Assembly (NCBI RefSeq): GCF_015160875.1
Contig: NZ_CP063374.1
Location: 5,645,501-5,709,500 of the forward strand
Direction: 5' to 3'
DNA from: Streptomyces chromofuscus
GTDB taxonomy: Bacteria > Actinomycetota > Actinomycetes > Streptomycetales > Streptomycetaceae
DNA length: 64,000 nucleotides
Shown: one piece after another, positions 59,650 through 64,000 of the stretch
How the letters are laid out: each line of letters starts with the position of its first letter
Numbering within the stretch: the first letter of the stretch is position 1
Program-made: the position numbers and the translations under genes
The notes under the pieces: generated by a model
Databases searched by the model: none
What the model saw: only the letters and a program-made list of their open reading frames with translations
What the model was told of the DNA's origin: nothing

Positions 59650-61506
59650 TCACGCGAGGCTGTCCCGCCACGCCCGGTGCAGCCCCGCGAACCGGCCCGT
59701 GCCGGCGACGAGTTCCGCCGGGCTGCCGTCCTCGACGATCCGCCCGTGCTCCATCACCAGCACCCGGTCCGCGATCTCCACGGTGGACAGCCGGTGCGCG
59801 ATCACGACGGCGGTGCGGCCCTTCAGCACGGTCGTCATCGCCCGCTGGACCGCCCGCTCGCCCGGGATGTCCAGCGAGCTGGTCGCCTCGTCGAGGATCA
59901 GCACCGCCGGGTCCGCCAGCAACGCCCTTGCGAAGGCGACGAGTTGCCGCTGACCGGCCGAGATCCGGCCGCCCCGCTTGCGGACGTCCGTGTCGTACCC
60001 CTCGGGCAGCGCGGCGATGAAGTCGTGCGCGCCGATCGCCTTCGCGGCGCCCTCGATGTCCGCGCGGCTCGCGTCCGGGCGGCCGATGGCGATGTTCTCG
60101 GCGACCGTGCCGGAGAACAGGAACGACTCCTGCGTCACCATCACCACCCCGCGCCGCAGCTCCGGCACGGCCAGCCGGCGCAGGTCCACCCCGTCCAGCA
60201 GCACCCGCCCGTCGGTCGGGTCGTAGAAGCGGGCCAGCAGCTTGGCCAGCGTGGACTTGCCCGCGCCCGTGGAGCCGACCACCGCGACGGTCTGCCCGGC
60301 CGGGATCGTCAGGTCGAAGCGGGGCAGCACCTCGCCGCCGGTGCGGTAGGCGAAGCGGACGCCCTCGAAGACGACCTCGCGGCCGGGGTGCGCGGAGGCG
60401 AGCGGCGGGAGCTCCCGCGGGGCCGACGGCTCCGGCACCGACGGCGTCTGGGCCAGCAGCCCGGCGATCTTCTCCAACGAGGCCGCCGCCGACTGGTACG
60501 AGTTGAGGAACATGCCGAACCGGTCGATCGGGTCGTACATCCGCCGCAGGTACAGCACCGCCGCCGCCAGCACGCCGAGCGCCAGCGTGCCGTCCGCGAC
60601 CCGGAAGGCGCCCCACAGCACGATCAGCGCGACCGCCGTGTTGCCCACGACGCGGGAGCCGACGACATAGCGGGCCATCTCCAGCAGCGCGTCGCCGTTC
60701 GTCCGCTCGTGCCGGCGGTTCAGCGTGCCGAACTCGGCGTCGTTGGCGGCCTCCCGGCGGAACGCGCGCACCGGGCGGATGCCGTTCATCGTCTCCACGA
60801 ACTTCACGATCACCGCGGCGATCGCGGTCGACCGCAGGGTGTACACCCGGCGCGCCCGCCGCTGGTACAGCCGTACGAGCCACCACAGCGGCCCGAACGA
60901 CACCACCGCCAGCGCGCCCAGGCCCAGGTCCAGCCAGAGCAGGATCGCCGCGACGTACACGCAGGACACGATCACCATCACCAGCTCCTGGAGCCCTTCC
61001 TCCAGCAGCTCGCGCAGCGACTCGACGTCCGTGGTGGCACGGGAGATCAGCCGGCCCGAGGTGTAGCGCTCGTGGAAGTCCACGCTCAGCGCCTGCGCGT
61101 GGCGGAAGATCCGGCCGCGCAGATCGAGCAGCACGTCCTGGCTGACCCGGGCGGAGGCGACGACGAACGCGTAATGGAGCCCGCCGGAGGCGGCGGCGCA
61201 CAGCAGATAGCCGACCCCCACCGCGATCAGCGGCCCCTGGTCGTGGGCGCGGAAGGCGGGCACGGCGTCGTCGATGGCGAACGCCACCAGCAAGGGGCCC
61301 GCCTGCACGGCCGACTGTTGCAGGAGCAGCAGTAGCGTGGTGACGACGACCCGGGCCCTCATCGGCGCGAGCAGCGACCGCAGCAGGGTTCCGGTGGCGC
61401 CCGGCGGGGCGGGCAGGACGTCCTTGTCGAACGGGTCGTCGGCCTTCGCCGGACCGCGCGGCTCGTCGTCGGCGACGGGGACGGGGGTGGATGTGGACGC
61501 GGTCAT
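59650..61506 (-). CDS. ABC exporter half-transporter (heterodimer partner)
   Basis: 618 residues from ATG at 61506, overlapping the upstream stop (ATGA). The membrane domain spans about 45-340, and the ATPase domain starts around VFEGVRFAYRTGGEVLPRFD. Walker A is VVGSTGAGKSTLAKLLARF, the Q-loop VMVTQESFLFSGTV, Walker B AVLILDEATSSLD and the H-loop VIAHRLST. The signature reads ISAGQRQ instead of LSGGQ, a mild deviation. A charged, disordered N-terminus of about 35 residues (TPVPAVADDEPRG-like) precedes the first helix. It most likely pairs with the product of the gene before it. Confidence 0.93.
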   Translation of the reverse strand: MTASTSTPVPVADDEPRGPAKADDPFDKDVLPAPPGATGTLLRSLLAPMRARVVVTTLLLLLQQSAVQAGPLLVAFAIDDAVPAFRAHDQGPLIAVGVGYLLCAAASGGLHYAFVVASARVSQDVLLDLRGRIFRHAQALSVDFHERYTSGRLISRATTDVESLRELLEEGLQELVMVIVSCVYVAAILLWLDLGLGALAVVSFGPLWWLVRLYQRRARRVYTLRSTAIAAVIVKFVETMNGIRPVRAFRREAANDAEFGTLNRRHERTNGDALLEMARYVVGSRVVGNTAVALIVLWGAFRVADGTLALGVLAAAVLYLRRMYDPIDRFGMFLNSYQSAAASLEKIAGLLAQTPSVPEPSAPRELPPLASAHPGREVVFEGVRFAYRTGGEVLPRFDLTIPAGQTVAVVGSTGAGKSTLAKLLARFYDPTDGRVLLDGVDLRRLAVPELRRGVVMVTQESFLFSGTVAENIAIGRPDASRADIEGAAKAIGAHDFIAALPEGYDTDVRKRGGRISAGQRQLVAFARALLADPAVLILDEATSSLDIPGERAVQRAMTTVLKGRTAVVIAHRLSTVEIADRVLVMEHGRIVEDGSPAELVAGTGRFAGLHRAWRDSLA

Positions 61507-63287
61507 CGGGCTGCCTCCAGTTCCGTCCCGGACATCAGGTGGGCGTACTCGGCGTTGTCGCGCAGCAGTTCCTGGTGCGTGCCGACGGCCGCGATCCGGC
61601 CGCCGGACAGCAGGGCGACCCGGTCGGCGAGCAGCACCGTGGACGGGCGGTGCGCCACGATCAGGGCGGTGGTGTCGGCGAGCACCTTCCGCAGCGCCGC
61701 CTCCACGGCGGCCTCGGTGTGCACGTCCAGCGCGGACAGCGGGTCGTCCAGGACCAGGAACCGCGGCCGTCCCACGACCGCCCTGGCCAGTGCCAGCCGC
61801 TGCCGCTGGCCGCCGGACAGGCTCAGCCCCTGCTCACCGACCTGCGTGTCCGTGCCCTGCGGCAACGCGTGCGCGAACTCGGCCTGGGCGACGGCGAGGG
61901 CGCGGTTCAGCTCGGCGGTCCCCGCTCCACCGGCGGCGCCCATGAGGACGTTCTCCCCGACGCTCGCCGAGAAGAGCGTGGGCTCCTCGAACGCGACGGC
62001 GACCTCGGCGCGCAGCTCCTCCCGTGACATGGCGGTGATGTCGACCCCGTCGAGCGTGATCCGGCCCGAGGTCACCTCGTGCAGCCGGGGGACGAGCGCG
62101 GTCAGCGTGGTCTTGCCGCTGCCGGTCGCGCCCACGAGGGCCATGGACTCGCCGGGGCGGATGTGCAGGTCGACGCGGTCCAGGACGGGCGGGGAGCCGG
62201 CCGGGGCGTCGGGGTAGCGGAAGCTGACGGAGTGGAAGCGAAGGCCCCGGTCGGGAGCGGCCTTCGCGGTGCTCGCCGGTGCGCCGGCCGTCTCCGGCTC
62301 GGCGTCCATCACCTCGAAGTACCGCTCCGTCGCCGTCGCCGCCTCCTGGCTCATCGCCAGCAGGAAGCCGATCGAGTCGACCGGCCACCGCAGAGCGAGC
62401 GCCGTGGACAGGAAGGCCACCAGCGTGCCCGCCGACAGGCTGCCGTCCGCCACCCGCACGGCCCCCAGCACCAGTGCCGCTCCGATGGCCACCTCCGGCA
62501 GCGTCACGATGACGGCGAGGATCGACGCCAGCAGCCGGGCCTTGCGCAGCTCCGTCCCCCGCAGCGTCCGCGACAGCTCGCGGAACGCCCGTGCCTGACT
62601 GCGGTGCCGCCCGAACCCCTTGATGATGCGGATGCCGAGCACGCCCTCCTCGACGACCGTCGTCAGATCACCGACCTGGTCCTGCGCCTGCCGCGCCGCC
62701 TCCGCGTACCGCTTCTCGAAGAGCGCGCAGCTGACCATCACCGGCACGGCCGGCCCCAGGATGACCAGCCCCAGCGTCAGGTCCTGCACCAGCATGATGA
62801 TCACGCCGACCAGGATCGTCACCCCGTTGACCAGCAGGAACGTCAGCGGGAAGGCCAGGAACATCCGCAGCAGCATCAGATCCGTGGTGCCCCGGGACAG
62901 CAACTGGCCCGAGGCCCAACGGTCGTGGAACGCCACCGGCAGCCGCTGCAGATGCCGGTACAGGTCCGCGCGCATCGCCGCCTCGACCCCCGCCAGCGGC
63001 CGGGCCACCAGCCACCGCCGCAGCCCGAACAGCAGCGCCTCGGCCAGCCCGAGGAGCAGCAGGAACAGCGCGCCGAGCCAGACGCCCGCCGGGTCGCGAC
63101 CGGCGACCGGCCCGTCCACGAGCCACTTGAGCACGAGCGGGATCACCAGGCCGACGCAGGACGCGACTATCGCGACCAACGCGGCGGTGAGCAGTCGGGC
63201 CCGCACCGGCCTGACGTAGGGCCACAGGCGCAGCAGCGAGCGGACGGCGGAGCGGTCTTGGGGTGTGGTGGCACGTGTCGTGGGCAT
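61503..63287 (-). CDS. ABC exporter half-transporter with Walker B Glu-to-Asp change
   Basis: 594 residues from ATG at 63287, the first gene of the four-gene unit; a ribosome site is not obvious. Membrane domain at about 20-310. Walker A (LVGATGSGKTTLTALVPRL) and signature (LSLSGGQRQRLALARAV) are normal. Walker B is LVLDDPLSALD, with Asp in place of the catalytic Glu, and the Q-loop Gln is Glu (VAFEEPTLFSAS). The H-loop is VAHRPST. With ISAGQ in its partner, one of the two composite sites is expected to be slow or inactive, as in other heterodimeric exporters. Confidence 0.93.
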   Translation of the reverse strand: MPTTRATTPQDRSAVRSLLRLWPYVRPVRARLLTAALVAIVASCVGLVIPLVLKWLVDGPVAGRDPAGVWLGALFLLLLGLAEALLFGLRRWLVARPLAGVEAAMRADLYRHLQRLPVAFHDRWASGQLLSRGTTDLMLLRMFLAFPLTFLLVNGVTILVGVIIMLVQDLTLGLVILGPAVPVMVSCALFEKRYAEAARQAQDQVGDLTTVVEEGVLGIRIIKGFGRHRSQARAFRELSRTLRGTELRKARLLASILAVIVTLPEVAIGAALVLGAVRVADGSLSAGTLVAFLSTALALRWPVDSIGFLLAMSQEAATATERYFEVMDAEPETAGAPASTAKAAPDRGLRFHSVSFRYPDAPAGSPPVLDRVDLHIRPGESMALVGATGSGKTTLTALVPRLHEVTSGRITLDGVDITAMSREELRAEVAVAFEEPTLFSASVGENVLMGAAGGAGTAELNRALAVAQAEFAHALPQGTDTQVGEQGLSLSGGQRQRLALARAVVGRPRFLVLDDPLSALDVHTEAAVEAALRKVLADTTALIVAHRPSTVLLADRVALLSGGRIAAVGTHQELLRDNAEYAHLMSGTELEAAR

Positions 63288-63421
63288 CAGGAGCGAGCCT
63301 ACGGAACGGCACTGACAACGCCCACCGAGTTTTGGCCGGACCACGGCCCGCCGATGGTCCTACGACCTGCGCTTCCGAGGGGTCGTACGCACGTACCGGC
63401 CGACCCGCCGACGCCGCTCCC

Positions 63422-63563
63422 GGCCGCGATCCGCTCGCACGCCCCCGTCAGCTCGGCCGGCAGCTCGGGGCGGTCCGCGGCGAGGCCGGCCTGCTCGCGC
63501 ACGTCCTCGGCGAGGTCGAAGAAGTGATCGCGGCCGGCGGAGTTCTGGTAGCTGAGCGGCAGC
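63422..63563 (-). pseudogene. Remnant of a sulfatase-family gene
   Basis: On the minus strand the frame reads LSYQNSAGRDHFFDLAEDVR, then EQAGLAADRPELPAELTGAC and ERIAAG. This is what the C-terminus of sulfatase-family enzymes looks like (FFDLxxDPxEQxNLAADRPEL). No start, no catalytic CxPxR motif and no stop nearby (the frame ends at 63299 in unrelated sequence), so it is a decayed fragment. The rest of the 407-base gap between the ABC operon and the glgX-type gene holds nothing I recognise. Confidence 0.5.
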
Positions 63564-63694
63564 AGGGCCGACGGCCTCGGCCCGGTTTTGAGCGGCGGCT
63601 CGGTCCACGGCCTCGTTCGACCGTGGGCAGCGGCCCGGCCGACGGCCCCAACCCGCCTGCGCGGACCCTGAGCGGCGACGGCCGGGCGGCTGTC

Positions 63695-64000
63695 TCAGCC
63701 GACCCTGAGGAGCAGCACCGAGCGGGCCGGTACCGTGATCGCCGTGCCCGCCGGGTGGGTCACGGCGGGCGCCGCCGCCTGGTCCTCCTCGGACGTGTCG
63801 ACGACCACCTCGTACCGCTCCGCCCACGGCGGTCCCGGCAGGACGAAGCTCACCGGCCGCTCCCCGGCGTGCAGCACGGCGAGGAAGCTGTCGTCGAGGA
63901 TCGGCGCGCCCCGCTCGTCCCGGCCCGGGATGTCCCGCCCGGACAGATACATGCCGAGCGTGGCCGCCGGCGCGTACCAGTCCCGTTCGGTCATCTCCGT
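63695..64000 (-). CDS. glgX: Glycogen debranching enzyme (GlgX/TreX type), C-terminal end (partial)
   Basis: The frame is open to the window edge and ends at TGA 63697-63695, giving about 101 residues. It begins TEMTERDWYAPAATLGMYLS, then GRDIPGRDERGAPILDDSFL, AVLHAGERPVSFVLPGPPWA and AGTAITVPARSVLLLRVG. MxxxDW, LGMYLSGRDI, DDSFLAVLHAG and the VPARSVLLLR end are characteristic of the C-terminal beta domain of GlgX/TreX isoamylase-type debranching enzymes. It would remove alpha-1,6 branches, next to glgP and the GlgE operon. The catalytic domain lies outside the window, so orthologue identity is not tested here. Confidence 0.88.
   Translation of the reverse strand, partial: TEMTERDWYAPAATLGMYLSGRDIPGRDERGAPILDDSFLAVLHAGERPVSFVLPGPPWAERYEVVVDTSEEDQAAAPAVTHPAGTAITVPARSVLLLRVG

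Overview
The window is a high-GC actinobacterial chromosome segment, almost certainly Streptomyces. The signs are strong third-position GC bias, many GTG/TTG starts, stop/start overlaps within operons, DUF6230/DUF6114 proteins, a GlgE-pathway cluster, and sugar ABC transporters without their own ATPase. From memory, not from a search, the gene order resembles the SCO54xx region of S. coelicolor. No rRNA, tRNA or CRISPR array was recognised.

Layout. 1-5.5 kb: the tail of a sensor kinase, two MarR regulators and a TetR regulator, three tandem AIM24-family genes, a small DUF3817 membrane protein with a thiamine-binding-type protein, and a truncated secreted-type cysteine protein. 5.6-7.7 kb: a second DUF3817 gene and icmA, the large subunit of isobutyryl-CoA mutase, which carries the ICM-specific Phe80 and Gln198 and a palindrome just before its start. 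7.7-16.1 kb: an accessory island. It has a MITE-like repeat, then a 2446-residue secreted protein made of two ~1086-residue tandem units and ending in a Tox-REase-5-type nuclease domain, then a small putative immunity gene. 16.1-19.3 kb: a broken lipoprotein paralogue joined to an IS630-type transposase remnant, the intact lipoprotein, a TetR regulator with a candidate operator, and a thioredoxin/TPR protein. 19.3-22.8 kb: a three-gene DUF6230/DUF6114/Ser-rich secreted module behind a long, palindrome-rich leader.

22.8-29 kb is a central-carbon block: pyruvate kinase, acetate kinase and phosphate acetyltransferase (coupled), and 6-phosphofructokinase. The stop codon of pfkA lies inside a second, inverted copy of the MITE-like repeat. 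29-38.2 kb: an XRE-type regulator, a carbohydrate ABC importer (binding lipoprotein plus two permeases) with a dre-like site, a CitA/DcuS-type two-component system divergent from a dicarboxylate symporter, and a MerR-thioredoxin pair. 38.3-40.6 kb is a HelD-like RNA-polymerase-associated helicase.

40.6-53 kb and the right edge hold the GlgE glucan pathway. glgE, treS, pep2 and glgB form a leftward operon. An S8 protease and glycogen phosphorylase lie to its right, and the end of a GlgX-type debranching enzyme lies at the window edge. Together these link trehalose, maltose-1-phosphate and branched alpha-glucan. Between glgP and glgX are a DUF1990 gene, an M4 metalloprotease with a P domain, four coupled ABC half-exporters that read as two heterodimers, and a sulfatase remnant.

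The strongest candidate for an undescribed system is the duplicated giant toxin with its downstream immunity candidate. It lies between two inverted copies of a short mobile-looking repeat, one of which carries a nested insertion with a 5-bp target duplication.
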